64,000 nucleotides of DNA. It comes from JAITWN01 sp964437335 (lineage in GTDB: Bacteria > Pseudomonadota > Gammaproteobacteria > SZUA-140). Of this stretch, positions 40,757 to 50,654 are shown in pieces. The stretch covers positions 162,886-226,885 of the forward strand of contig CAYTGL010000001.1 in the NCBI GenBank assembly GCA_964437335.1, written 5' to 3'. Under the pieces are notes generated by a model, which was given only the letters and a program-made list of their open reading frames with translations, was not told the DNA's origin and did no database searches. Numbering within the stretch: the stretch's first letter is position 1; the number at the start of each line of letters is the position of its first letter. Position numbers and translations under genes: made by a program.

Positions 40757-42035
40757 CCGGGTAGAGCGAAGCCGGCTCGAGCCGGGCGAGGTCGGACGGC
40801 AGGCGGGCGAGTTGTGCCGCAGTATGTTGGCGCGCCGTTTCGAGCGGCACAGACGACGCGAGCCGCCGGCCCTTGCGCATGACGGGCTCGATAAGGGCGG
40901 CGCCGGGCTGGGGGTCGTCCGCGAGCGTCAGGACATCGCCGGCCATCCGCCCGTCTGTGCCGTGGCTTCGGTACACCTGTTTGCGTCCCGGCCAGGTCGC
41001 CTTGCCCTCGGAACGCTTGCGCCGGGCAATACCGGCGTATTCCTCGAGTTTGTAGGCGCAATCGAGATAGGGCGCATCGGCGGAGGTGTCGAGGCGGGTG
41101 CCGATGCCGAAGCCGTCGATCGGCGCGCCGGCTTCGAGCAACTGCTTCAGTACCTCTTCATCGATACTGCCGCTGCAGAAGATCGCAGTCTCTTTCAGCC
41201 CGCCCTCATCCAGGATGCGTCGCACGTGCCGGCTGTGATCGAGCAGGTCGCCACTGTCGAGACGCACGGCCTTGATACGGATGCCCTGTGCGTCCAGTTT
41301 CGGGGCGAGCGCGACAACCTTGCCGGCGCCGATCTCGGTATCGTAGGTATCGATCAGCAACGTCACGTTGTCCTTCATCGAGGTCGCGAAGTGCTCAAAC
41401 GCCAGTGCTTCATCGTCATGGGCCTGGATGAACGAGTGCGCCATCGTGCCGTAGATCGGAATGCCATATAACGGATCGGCGAGTACCGTTGCGGTGCCGT
41501 CGAAGCCGGCGAGGTAACTTGCGCGCGCCGCGAACAGCGCGGCTTCGGCGCCGTGCGCGCGACGCATGCCGAAGTCGACCAGCAGCTTGCCCGGCGCAGT
41601 CAGCACGCAGCGCGCGGCCTTGCTCGCAATCAGTGTCTGGTAGTGCAACAGATTGATGACACGGCTTTCAATCAGTTGCGCCTCGGGTAGCGGTGCGGTG
41701 ACGCGCAGGATCGGTTCGTCGGCAAAGAATACGGTGCCCTCGGGCATCGCATCGACGTCGCCGGTGAATCTCAGGCCGGCGAGGCGGTCGATGAAGCCTG
41801 GGGAAAAACGGCCACTGGTGCGCAACCAGCGGATTTCTGCCTCGGTGAAATGCAGGTGTTCGAGAAATTCCAGCACCTGCGCCAGTCCGGCGGCGATCAG
41901 AAAGCCGCGGCCGGGCGGCAGGCGGCGCACGAAGAACTCAAACACCGCGGTGTCCTCCATGCCCTGGTCGAAATATCCCTGCAGCATCGTCAACTGGTAA
42001 AGATCGGTCAGCAGGGCGCTGGACAACGGTTTCAT
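40692..42035 (-). CDS. pncB: Nicotinate phosphoribosyltransferase
   Basis: A 447-residue enzyme that makes nicotinate mononucleotide from nicotinate and PRPP in NAD salvage. It shows LTDLYQLTMLQGYFDQGM, FFVRRLPPGRGFLIAAGL, the autophosphorylated-His-region GTMAHSFIQAH, RLDSGDLLDHSR and FGIGTRLDTS. It follows pncA by 18 bases in the same direction, so nicotinamide can be converted to NaMN by the pair. Its 3' end overlaps the convergent hydrolase gene. Confidence 0.95.
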   Translation of the reverse strand: MKPLSSALLTDLYQLTMLQGYFDQGMEDTAVFEFFVRRLPPGRGFLIAAGLAQVLEFLEHLHFTEAEIRWLRTSGRFSPGFIDRLAGLRFTGDVDAMPEGTVFFADEPILRVTAPLPEAQLIESRVINLLHYQTLIASKAARCVLTAPGKLLVDFGMRRAHGAEAALFAARASYLAGFDGTATVLADPLYGIPIYGTMAHSFIQAHDDEALAFEHFATSMKDNVTLLIDTYDTEIGAGKVVALAPKLDAQGIRIKAVRLDSGDLLDHSRHVRRILDEGGLKETAIFCSGSIDEEVLKQLLEAGAPIDGFGIGTRLDTSADAPYLDCAYKLEEYAGIARRKRSEGKATWPGRKQVYRSHGTDGRMAGDVLTLADDPQPGAALIEPVMRKGRRLASSVPLETARQHTAAQLARLPSDLARLEPASLYPVTVAPALRQLAGDIDQRIDRV

Positions 42036-42053
42036 GGCGCGAAGGCGGCAGCG

Positions 42054-42635
42054 TCAGGACGACACGGGAGTCGCGAGATCGATCGAAGGCACGCCGAGCG
42101 CCGCGATCTCCCGTTCCGCGGCGCGGCCGTCGCCGGACGCGGCATTGACCGCCCTTGACGCATCGCGCAGCCACAGCGTCTCGAAACCCCCGGCGACCGC
42201 ATCGCGGATCGTACTGAGCACGCAATAATCGGTTGCAAGGCCGCCGACCCAGACCCGGCTGACGCCGTGTTTTCGCAGTTGCGCGGCCAGATCCGTCCCC
42301 TCGAATCCGGAGTACGCATCCTGGTCGGGATCCCTCGCCTTGGAGATGATGATCGCGGTGTCGGGCAGTCGCAATCCGGGCGCGAAGGCGGCGCCGGGGG
42401 TATTCCGGATGCAATGCGGCGGCCAGGGTCCGCCCCGGGCGCTGAAGGAACAGTGATCGGGCGGGTGCCAGTCGCGGGTCGCGAACACCGGCAGTCCGGC
42501 CAGTCCGAACAGGTCGATATAGCAATTGAGGATGGGGACGACCTCGTGGCCACCAGGCACGCCGAGGTGACCGCCAGGGAGAAAGTCATTCTGGACATCG
42601 ACGATGACGAGCGCATCGCCTGATTTTGGCGTCAC
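42054..42635 (-). CDS. pncA: Nicotinamidase
   Basis: A 193-residue cysteine hydrolase deamidating nicotinamide. The catalytic Asp is in VIVDVQNDFLPGG, metal ligands are in TRDWHPPDHCSF, the Lys is in IISKARDPDQDAYSGF, and the nucleophilic Cys is in GGLATDYCVLST. It is first of the pncA-pncB pair and 75 bases below the large hybrid kinase gene. Confidence 0.95.
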   Translation of the reverse strand: MTPKSGDALVIVDVQNDFLPGGHLGVPGGHEVVPILNCYIDLFGLAGLPVFATRDWHPPDHCSFSARGGPWPPHCIRNTPGAAFAPGLRLPDTAIIISKARDPDQDAYSGFEGTDLAAQLRKHGVSRVWVGGLATDYCVLSTIRDAVAGGFETLWLRDASRAVNAASGDGRAAEREIAALGVPSIDLATPVSS

Positions 42636-42710
42636 TACCGGACTCCTGGCAACCCTGGGGATTGCCCGTGGGGATCGTGACAGCGATGATATCAGATAGA
42701 GAGGGGGTTG

Positions 42711-45700
42711 TTAGCCCGGCTTTTTCGGCTTGAATAATGTGACGTTTTCGCCATTCGAGATCTTGTGCTGCTGCCGGTCTGAGAGGAATTGGCGCTCGAA
42801 TTCCTCGGGAGACAGCGGTTCGCTGAAATAATAGCCTTGCATGTAATCGCAGCCGGATTCTCTCAGGAAACGCGCCTGCTCGCTGTTCTCGACGCCTTCT
42901 GCGGTCACTTCGAGGCCAAGACCTCTCGCCATCGCGATGACGCCGGTGATGATAGCGATATCTTCGCGGACAGTCGGAATGTCCTGGACGAAGGAACGGT
43001 CGATCTTGAGTATGTCGACAGGGAATCGCTTGAGATAGGCAAGCGAGGAATAACCGGTACCGAAGTCGTCGATCGCGAGATGGACATTCATTTCCTTGAG
43101 CTTGCGGAAGATCGAAATCATTTCCTCGGCGTGCTCCATAATCACGGTCTCGGTGATCTCGAGCTCCAGGCACTCGGGTGGAATGCCGGTTTCCTCGATC
43201 ACCTTTGTGACTGTATTGATGATCTCGTATTTTTCAAGCTGTCTGACGGATAGATTGATTGCCATCCGCATCGGCGGGTAGCCCTTGTTCATCCAGTTCA
43301 TCAACTGGCGACAGGCCTTGTAGAGCACCTGTTCTCCGATCTGGGAGATCAGGCCGGTATCTTCGGCCAGGGGGATGAAGTCGGCGGGTGCAACGATGCC
43401 GCGCTCCGGATGCCGCCAGCGTACCAGCGCCTCGACGCCGGTGACGATACCGGTTCGGGACTCGATCTGAGGCTGGTAATGAATCAGTAACTCGTCGCGA
43501 TCGATCGCCCTTCGAAGGTCGCTCTCCAGTTTGAGCCGCTTGGCGACATCCGCTTCCATCCCGTACTCGAAGAATCTGAAATCATTGCGATAGCGCTTGG
43601 CGTTGAACATCGCTGTGTCGGCATGCTTCATCAGGGTTGCCATATCCGCAGCATCTGACGGATACATCGAGATGCCGATGCTAAGCGTTATGAATATTTC
43701 CTGATCGAGAAAGCTGACCGGTTTCGAAAACGAGGCGCAGATCTTTTTCGCAATCGACGCGAGTATCTCCCGCGATCCGATATTGTCGAGGACGATCGTG
43801 AATTCGTCTCCTCCAAGCCTCGCAACCAGGTCACCATCCCTGACGCAGTGGTGCAGGCGCTCGGCGACGATTTTCAGCAGCATATCGCCGGCATCATGCC
43901 CGAGGGTGTCATTGATCAGCTTGAATCGATCGATGTCGATGAACATTACCGCGAGCGGCTTGTTCATGTCCCGGTTAATGTCGAGCAGGTTGCCGAGGTG
44001 ACTGGTGAAGCGCGCGCGGTTGGGCAATCCGGTCAGTGAATCGCTGAAGGCGAGTCTATGCATATGGCGCTCGGTGCGGCTGGCATTCATCAAATGCGAT
44101 ATCCTGCGGCGGAGCACAGAATAATTGACCGGTTTGGAGATGTAATCGGTAGCCCCTGCCGAGAACGCTCTCTCGATGGAGTCCTCGTCCTCGAGACCGG
44201 TAATGATCAATATCGGAATGTGGGCGCTGTCGGTCTGTTGCTTGAGATGCTGGCACGCTGAAAATCCATCCATGACCGGCATCTTGCCGTCCATCAGTAT
44301 CAGGTCGGGCGCATGGCTGTTGCAGAGATCAATCGCGGCCGCGCCATTATCGGCCTCGTGAACGACATACCCTTCCTCTTCCAGGATATTGCGTAAGGCA
44401 TATCGAGTCGAACGGTCGTCATCGACGACCAGGATATGCGTGGCATGGACCGGGTCGACATCGCGGGTTTCGATCGCCTTGCCTTCAAGTTCGAGCCGCA
44501 GCAGGGCCGTCAGGGTCTGGGACTCGGACACGAGCGTGTTAATCAGCATCCTGATCGCCTCGATATCCATTTTTCTGCCTGCGGATTCGATATGGCGGCT
44601 GATTTCGGAAAGACGGCTCGCGCCGATATTCGCGGCGCTTCCCTTGATCGCATGCGCGATATTCGGGATGTTATTGATTGCGCCATCCCGGATTGCGGAT
44701 TCGAGATCCGCCAGATAGACCGGCAAATCCTCGATGAAGACCTTGAGTATGTTCGGTAATGCGGCGCCGATCGTTCCCTTCAGTTCTCTGAAGAAATCCA
44801 GGTCAAGGGTGTGGCCCGCTACGGGCAGCGACATGGGTTCCGGACCACTGGGCGGCGGTTTGTCACTGGAGCCTGCGGCCTGTTTTCCGATCCATCGATC
44901 GAGTATTTCCCTCAGTATGTCGAGTTTGAGCGGCTTCGACAGGTAAGCATCCATGCCGGAATCCAGGCATTTCCGGACATCGCCTTCCTGGACATTCGCC
45001 GTCATTGCGACGATCGGGATATGGCTGTTTCCAGCTTCCAGCGCGCGGATTCTCCGGGTCGTTTCATACCCGTCGATGTCCGGCATGTTGCAGTCCATCA
45101 GGATCAGGTCGAAAGACTCCCTGCGCATCGCTTCCAACGCCTCACGGCCGTCGGAGGCGAGCATCGACCGTATACCCAGGCGATCGAGCATGCCGGAGAC
45201 GACGTACTGGTTAGAACGGTTATCCTCGACGATCAGGATCCTGGCCCTGGAATGTTCGGCGCCGGCGGTCATCACGGCAGGAGGGTGAGCCTGCACCCGG
45301 TGGTAGTCCTGGTCCGGGGCAACCGGATCCAGCGCATCGGAAAGCACGCTCGCGAAAGCGGCCTTCCTCAGGGGTTTCCTGATCGACCATTCGCCAGCCA
45401 GCGTCGGGGACGCACCAGCATCGTTCTCCCCATTGACCATGAGAACGATATGATTGATGGCTGACACGAGTTCTGAATCGATGGCTTCAAGCACAGACTG
45501 GCCGAAGACACCCTTCAGATTCGCGTCGATGAGCAGATAGTCGAACGCAGGCTGTCTGTCCCTGCGGGAATCGATGATGCTCGACATCTCCTGCATGGTC
45601 TCGGCGATCACCGGTCGCATGGACAGATCTTCGCAGAATCCGCGTGCCTGGCGCCTGACGACAGCGCTGTCGTCGACGATCAGGATGTCCTTGCCAGCCA

Positions 45701-47237
45701 GCCTCGTTTCCTGGCCCTTGCCATTATTACGCGCGGCGGTTCGGTCAAACGGCAGCCGGAACCAGAAGGTGCTGCCCGCGCCGGGTGCGCTCCTGACGCC
45801 GATCTCGCCGCCCATGAATTCGACAAGCTGCTTGCAAATGGCCAGACCCAGGCCGGTTCCCCCATATTTTCGCGTCGTGGATCCGTCGGCCTGGAGAAAC
45901 GGCTCGAAAATCCGCTTGTGAGCGTGCTCCGGTATCCCGATGCCTGAGTCTGTAACTTCGAATCTCAGTTCGATCCGATCCGCGGTCGAGTCTTCCAATC
46001 GCTCGACGTTGATTGCGATTTCGCCTGAATCAGTAAACTTGATCGCGTTGCCGACCAGGTTGACCAGGACCTGGTGGAGGCGGTTCCGGTCACCGTTGAG
46101 CAGCGGCGGCACGTCATGCTCTATGATGAATCCGATATCCAGGTTCTTGCTGCTGGCCTGTGCGCCGATCAGACCAAGGACACCATCGAGCACTTCGGTA
46201 AGCGCGAAATCCTCGTTGACGGTCTCGAGATTGCCGGAATCGTTGCGCGAAAAATCGAGGATGTCATTGACGAGCGTCAGCAGAGACTCGCCGGAACTCC
46301 GGGCGACTTCGAGATAATCCGCCTGTCTGGAATTCAGACCCATGCCCTGCAGCAATTCAAGCATGCCGAGCACGCCATTCAGTGGTGTGCGCAATTCATG
46401 GCTGACCGTCGCCGCGAATTCACCCTTGATTCGTGCCAATTCGAGCGCGGAATCTCGCGCCTTTCTGAGTTCCAGTTCGCGCGCCTCGAGTACGTCCATC
46501 ATCTTGTTGAATGCGGTCTGCATCTCGGTAACGTCGCGTGGACCTTCGATGAGCGCACGGATCATGACCTCGCCCGTGGTGGCGCGATGCATGGTTTCGG
46601 CCAGCCGGTTGATAGGCCGGGTGACCCTGCTCGTCAGCAGCAGCAATGCCGCCAGCAACAACCCGGCCAGCACGGAACTCACCAGGATATTCGTCTTTAA
46701 CAGATCACCGGTCAGCGCCCGCATCGTCTCCTTGCCCAACACCAGTTGTACATAACCGAGCAGTTCGGGCTGGGAGGGGTTGAGGGTGAACGGCGACTCC
46801 TCCGAGTGGGACGGGCTTGTAAAGACGGGAGAGATGAAACGCCATAAGCGGTCTCCATCCTCCGTCATCCTGGTGCTCACCGGGATGTTGTCGATATCTC
46901 TGGCCAGTCGTCCGCGATCGCCGACTTCAAGCAGCGGTTCGTGTCCGACGCTGTATACCCCGATTGCGGCGATATCGGGGGAATTCAGAATCGCCTCCGC
47001 GTATTCCTGAACATTTTCCGGGCTGTGGAAGAGCAGGGCGAGCGTACTTTGTGACGCAAGCGTCTCCGTGGTCTGATAGCCCTCGAAGATAAATCGGTCG
47101 CGAATGGTCTTGCCCGACAGGTAGGTGATCGCGATCGACGATATCAGCGAGGCGAGTACGATGCCGATGATGAAGATGATCGCCAGTTGCTGGCGAAATC
47201 CGGTGCGACCTATTGATTTGACATTTATCCTGTCCAT
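42711..47237 (-). CDS. Hybrid sensor kinase with three receivers, HPt, GGDEF and EAL domains
   Basis: A 1508-residue membrane protein. Order: TM1 (17-40), periplasmic domain (to about 180), TM2 (184-202), HAMP, HisKA (His280 in VSHELRTPLNG), ATPase (about 390-495), receiver 1 (517-635, Asp571), receiver 2 (666-785, Asp715), HPt (His862 in AHAIKGSAAN), receiver 3 (935-1045, Asp983), GGDEF (1142-1146) with an RDGD I-site, and EAL (VEALVRW, 1268-1274, then DDFGTGYSSL). All phospho-acceptors and both c-di-GMP motifs are intact. A full BarA-type phosphorelay appears to be joined to c-di-GMP synthesis and breakdown. A binding-protein gene ends 15 bases upstream. Confidence 0.93.
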   Translation of the reverse strand: MDRINVKSIGRTGFRQQLAIIFIIGIVLASLISSIAITYLSGKTIRDRFIFEGYQTTETLASQSTLALLFHSPENVQEYAEAILNSPDIAAIGVYSVGHEPLLEVGDRGRLARDIDNIPVSTRMTEDGDRLWRFISPVFTSPSHSEESPFTLNPSQPELLGYVQLVLGKETMRALTGDLLKTNILVSSVLAGLLLAALLLLTSRVTRPINRLAETMHRATTGEVMIRALIEGPRDVTEMQTAFNKMMDVLEARELELRKARDSALELARIKGEFAATVSHELRTPLNGVLGMLELLQGMGLNSRQADYLEVARSSGESLLTLVNDILDFSRNDSGNLETVNEDFALTEVLDGVLGLIGAQASSKNLDIGFIIEHDVPPLLNGDRNRLHQVLVNLVGNAIKFTDSGEIAINVERLEDSTADRIELRFEVTDSGIGIPEHAHKRIFEPFLQADGSTTRKYGGTGLGLAICKQLVEFMGGEIGVRSAPGAGSTFWFRLPFDRTAARNNGKGQETRLAGKDILIVDDSAVVRRQARGFCEDLSMRPVIAETMQEMSSIIDSRRDRQPAFDYLLIDANLKGVFGQSVLEAIDSELVSAINHIVLMVNGENDAGASPTLAGEWSIRKPLRKAAFASVLSDALDPVAPDQDYHRVQAHPPAVMTAGAEHSRARILIVEDNRSNQYVVSGMLDRLGIRSMLASDGREALEAMRRESFDLILMDCNMPDIDGYETTRRIRALEAGNSHIPIVAMTANVQEGDVRKCLDSGMDAYLSKPLKLDILREILDRWIGKQAAGSSDKPPPSGPEPMSLPVAGHTLDLDFFRELKGTIGAALPNILKVFIEDLPVYLADLESAIRDGAINNIPNIAHAIKGSAANIGASRLSEISRHIESAGRKMDIEAIRMLINTLVSESQTLTALLRLELEGKAIETRDVDPVHATHILVVDDDRSTRYALRNILEEEGYVVHEADNGAAAIDLCNSHAPDLILMDGKMPVMDGFSACQHLKQQTDSAHIPILIITGLEDEDSIERAFSAGATDYISKPVNYSVLRRRISHLMNASRTERHMHRLAFSDSLTGLPNRARFTSHLGNLLDINRDMNKPLAVMFIDIDRFKLINDTLGHDAGDMLLKIVAERLHHCVRDGDLVARLGGDEFTIVLDNIGSREILASIAKKICASFSKPVSFLDQEIFITLSIGISMYPSDAADMATLMKHADTAMFNAKRYRNDFRFFEYGMEADVAKRLKLESDLRRAIDRDELLIHYQPQIESRTGIVTGVEALVRWRHPERGIVAPADFIPLAEDTGLISQIGEQVLYKACRQLMNWMNKGYPPMRMAINLSVRQLEKYEIINTVTKVIEETGIPPECLELEITETVIMEHAEEMISIFRKLKEMNVHLAIDDFGTGYSSLAYLKRFPVDILKIDRSFVQDIPTVREDIAIITGVIAMARGLGLEVTAEGVENSEQARFLRESGCDYMQGYYFSEPLSPEEFERQFLSDRQQHKISNGENVTLFKPKKPG

Positions 47238-47252
47238 GCTGATGCTTTGCTG

Positions 47253-48239
47253 TTATTGGGGCGGAAATATCAAATCGAAATGGCTGAGGTCATCACGCGA
47301 ATACCGCACGCCGAGTCGCCCGGCGGTCCTGACGTTGAAGGCTGTCAGAAGATCGTCCAGGGGCCGCAGCCCACCCGGTTTCAGGGACGTACCTTGTACA
47401 TGATGATCATGCAGCTTGAGCGCCATCGCGCCCAGGCTTCGGCCCATCCCGTGATTGTCGGGATAGAGCGCGAACAGCACCCCGCGGCGCACATGCGAAG
47501 GATTGCTCGAAAACACGATCAGTTTGCGATCCCAGGCTTCCTTCAGGATTATAGGCAGTACCGCCTGTTCGTCGAGGATGGCGCTGTTCTGGGACAGCCA
47601 GAGGGCTTCTGTATCGCTATTCTGGTTACGCAATACTGCAAGATAGCTGTTCGCGGCGTCCTGCAGCTTGTCGACCGGTATTGGATTAAGCGTGATGCCG
47701 AGTTCCCTGGCGGGCGCGACGGCGCTATCGATCATCCATTGTTCACGTTCCCTCTGGTAAACGATATGAATCCGGTTGATACCGGGGACAAGCGATTTGA
47801 GGCGACGGAACAGGGCGGCGGGGTTCGGATTCAGCGCGATACCGTGGTAGGTGTCGCCCAGCAACTCGCCCGACATGTGTACGGCGCCGATCACGACCGG
47901 TGTAGCGGTAGACAATTCGTCACTCAAGGCCTGACTGCGACTGCCGAGCGCGACGGTAGTGGTGACACCATGATCGCGCAGCCAGTTCGCGACGCCATCC
48001 GTGCTCTCATCGTTCTGGACGGGACGTATAACGACCCGACCGTCCAGCGTCTCGCTGACGCCATCGGCGATAGTGGTAAAGACGCTACGAAAGGGCTCCC
48101 GGATCTCCGGGTAAAGGACAGCGGTGAGCGGGGTGTCCGCACGAACCTGCGGCGAGGCGATGTGCATCGCCACAAGCATGGCCAGTGGGGTAACCATTAA
48201 CTTCAATATAATAAAGCACTTATATCCTGCACCATTCAT
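47253..48239 (-). CDS. Periplasmic ABC-type substrate-binding protein (PF04392-like)
   Basis: A 328-residue exported protein. An N-terminal hydrophobic segment (LKLMVTPLAMLVAMHIAS) serves as signal peptide. The two-lobe binding-protein pattern includes TTTVALGSRSQALSDEL, ATPVVIGAVHMSGELLGDTYHGIAL, NRIHIVYQRER and FSSNPSHVRRGVLFALYPDNHGMGR. No permease or ATPase gene is nearby. It sits 15 bases before the hybrid kinase and after a TonB receptor, so it probably presents a ligand to the kinase rather than to a transporter; this is inference. Confidence 0.82.
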   Translation of the reverse strand: MNGAGYKCFIILKLMVTPLAMLVAMHIASPQVRADTPLTAVLYPEIREPFRSVFTTIADGVSETLDGRVVIRPVQNDESTDGVANWLRDHGVTTTVALGSRSQALSDELSTATPVVIGAVHMSGELLGDTYHGIALNPNPAALFRRLKSLVPGINRIHIVYQREREQWMIDSAVAPARELGITLNPIPVDKLQDAANSYLAVLRNQNSDTEALWLSQNSAILDEQAVLPIILKEAWDRKLIVFSSNPSHVRRGVLFALYPDNHGMGRSLGAMALKLHDHHVQGTSLKPGGLRPLDDLLTAFNVRTAGRLGVRYSRDDLSHFDLIFPPQ

Positions 48240-48363
48240 TGGTGATCTTTTTCAGGCTTCTGTCAATGAGGGGCCCCACCGGATGCCAGATGGGGCGCCG
48301 GTCTGCATATGGTTATCGGCTTTCCGGGGGCGGTGCTGAACGGCAGTCGGGGCGTGAATTTTC

Positions 48364-50475
48364 CTAATTGACCCGGAAACTGTCGAGGTGATATCTCGCT
48401 TCGATGAAGAATTGACGGCCGGCGAGCGGGAGATCGTTCGGAATCAGTGGCGTTCCGTCTAGCGGTGATAGTCGTGGGCTTGGTTCGCGAGCATCCTCAT
48501 CAAACAGGTTGCGTCCAGATAAAGCGAATTCCCAAGGTTTTCCTGTGGCGCGATAGCGTAAGGTTAGGTCAGTGACCACGTAATCATCAATAGATTCTCG
48601 TGGGTCTCCAGCGTCTCTCACCCTATCCGCAACCCAGTTGATTTGTGCGTTCAGACTCCAGGCGGAAATAAAGTCCCAGTTGAAGCTCATGTAGACATGA
48701 TGCTGCGGTGCATTAGCGATTATAGTATCAGTATCCTGATCAATTGATTTCTGATATGAATAATTCCCATAAACTCGAAAATTAGATGAAATACTGTATC
48801 TTGATTCGAACTCGAGTCCCTGGCCCTCAATTTGACCGACATTCTCCGCCTGTGAAGTGATCGGGCTGAATCTGATTACGTCCTTCATCCTGTAATGAAA
48901 AATGTTGAGTCCTGAGTATAATGCCTGGCTATATTGATAATTGAAGGCTATCTCATAGGTATCGATAGTTTCCGGCATTAAATCCTCGTTGCCTTGAGCT
49001 ACAGGATTATTGATATTGTAGAGTTCGTTAAATGCCGGGGCGCGGAATGCCCTGCCATACAGGACTTTGGTTGTGAAGTCATTTTTGGGCTGCCAAACAA
49101 GCGCCAGCCTGGGATTGGTCGTGTCGCCAAAGTCTGAGTAATGGTCATAGCGTACGCCAGTGGTTAACCTCCAGTCATTTGCTAATTGCCATTCGTCCTG
49201 GGCAAAGACGTAAAACACTGTGCGATCCTGGGGCTGTATAAAAACATTGGAAGGATCGTCGCTTACGTCGACGACATCACCCAATGGTATCGGAGTGCCA
49301 AAGGGTGGGGCCAAGGTGTAGTTCTTCTTTTCCTTGATCTTGTACATATCATCATATATAGCACCTATTCCCAGGCGAATGCTATGGTCAGACAGGCCAT
49401 GATAAAAAGTGGAAAGGCTGAATCGAGTGTGGCGTTCATATACATATGGCTGTGCAATCACGCCGTCTGGAAATGGGCCGCCCGGTGAAACAAAACCTGG
49501 CGGTAACAATGTCAGGTCTGCTTCGGCGCTAGTGTCAAAGTAACTAATAATTCCAGTAACATCCCAGTGTTGACTCAACGCATTGTTATAGCTTATATCC
49601 GCGTTATATCTTTCACTATCACCTTGTCCAGATGGATCCAATGCAAGCGCTACACCAGCGCCGACGCCGCCGTTTCTTCCCTGGTAACCGAGTCTCATTC
49701 TCCAATTACCATGTGATAAATCGATTCTTGCATCGATATTTTTTCGATCGAGATCAACCGGGCCCGGAGCATAGGAAGCGTTTGTGCCGGCAAGTATGTC
49801 GTAATATGACTGGGCATCGAAATCAATCACTTGATCATGGCCGTCTGTTCTCATGACCTGCAATGACATGGCCATGCTTGTTTCATTCCAGGTGCTACCT
49901 TGCAAGATCCAGCCTTCTGTTGTATTGAATGAACCGGCCCTGGCGCCAAACTGAGTACCATTTATTTCATCCGCGGTTTTTGTGATGATGTTAATGGTTC
50001 CGGCGAATGCATCTGCACCATATACAGCTGAACCAGGACCACGGATGATTTCGATTCGTGCGATATCATTGACAGGCATCCCGCCCCAGATCTCGCCCCG
50101 ATTACCAACATAGAGATTTGTGATCGGGATGTCATTTATCAGCATCAGAATCTGCGGGTTATTCTCGGAATAAATCCCTCGCATCGTATACAAGGGGAGA
50201 TAACCTCTTGGAGCCACTGATACATGTAGGCCAGGGATGGATTCCAGAACCTCATCGAGATCCCTTGCACCCATTTCCCTGATTTCATTTGCGGTGATGA
50301 CTGATGCAACCGCGGGAGCCAATGTGATGGGTTGCCGGGATCCGGTCGCGATACTGATGAAGGTCTCATCGCCGAATGCCCGCATCAAGGCGTCTTCTTC
50401 ACTCCCTGCGAATGCCGGTGTCGCAACGATCAGGCCGATCTGGCATGTCAATATATAACAGGTCTTTTTATACAT
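48364..50475 (-). CDS. TonB-dependent outer-membrane receptor
   Basis: A 703-residue protein: signal peptide (to about residue 23, TPAFA), a plug domain (SVITANEIREMGARDLDEVLESIPG, then IEIIRGPGSAVYGADAFAG), and a 22-strand-type barrel (FRAPAFNELY in the conserved receptor motif). The gene is visibly more AT-rich than its neighbours, suggesting acquisition. The substrate is not evident; the plug is of the siderophore/vitamin class. It is transcribed towards the binding-protein and hybrid-kinase genes (124 bases away) and follows the citrate-synthase-like genes by 179 bases. Confidence 0.93.
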   Translation of the reverse strand: MYKKTCYILTCQIGLIVATPAFAGSEEDALMRAFGDETFISIATGSRQPITLAPAVASVITANEIREMGARDLDEVLESIPGLHVSVAPRGYLPLYTMRGIYSENNPQILMLINDIPITNLYVGNRGEIWGGMPVNDIARIEIIRGPGSAVYGADAFAGTINIITKTADEINGTQFGARAGSFNTTEGWILQGSTWNETSMAMSLQVMRTDGHDQVIDFDAQSYYDILAGTNASYAPGPVDLDRKNIDARIDLSHGNWRMRLGYQGRNGGVGAGVALALDPSGQGDSERYNADISYNNALSQHWDVTGIISYFDTSAEADLTLLPPGFVSPGGPFPDGVIAQPYVYERHTRFSLSTFYHGLSDHSIRLGIGAIYDDMYKIKEKKNYTLAPPFGTPIPLGDVVDVSDDPSNVFIQPQDRTVFYVFAQDEWQLANDWRLTTGVRYDHYSDFGDTTNPRLALVWQPKNDFTTKVLYGRAFRAPAFNELYNINNPVAQGNEDLMPETIDTYEIAFNYQYSQALYSGLNIFHYRMKDVIRFSPITSQAENVGQIEGQGLEFESRYSISSNFRVYGNYSYQKSIDQDTDTIIANAPQHHVYMSFNWDFISAWSLNAQINWVADRVRDAGDPRESIDDYVVTDLTLRYRATGKPWEFALSGRNLFDEDAREPSPRLSPLDGTPLIPNDLPLAGRQFFIEARYHLDSFRVN

Positions 50476-50480
50476 TTGGC

Positions 50481-50517
50481 ACCACGGGTTACAGCATTTG
50501 AATGCGTATGCCGTGGT
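50481..50517 (-). promoter_or_regulatory. Stem-loop just upstream of the TonB receptor start
   Basis: ACCACGG (50481-50487) pairs with CCGTGGT (50511-50517), with an inner GCAT/ATGC stem and four-base loop. In the receptor mRNA this hairpin would end about five bases before the ATG, where a ribosome-binding site should be and none is visible. It may control translation. It does not resemble a cobalamin riboswitch to my reading. Confidence 0.4.
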
Positions 50518-50654
50518 TAGCGACCTGTGAATACTAATACTTTAGTTCATCATTGTGAGCTATGGGCAACCATAGGTGGCGACTGGAGTTTCTGATGGCA
50601 TTTGCCAAAAGACAATGGGGATTAAGTGGTAATTTGGTGCTCTGACAAAGGTGT

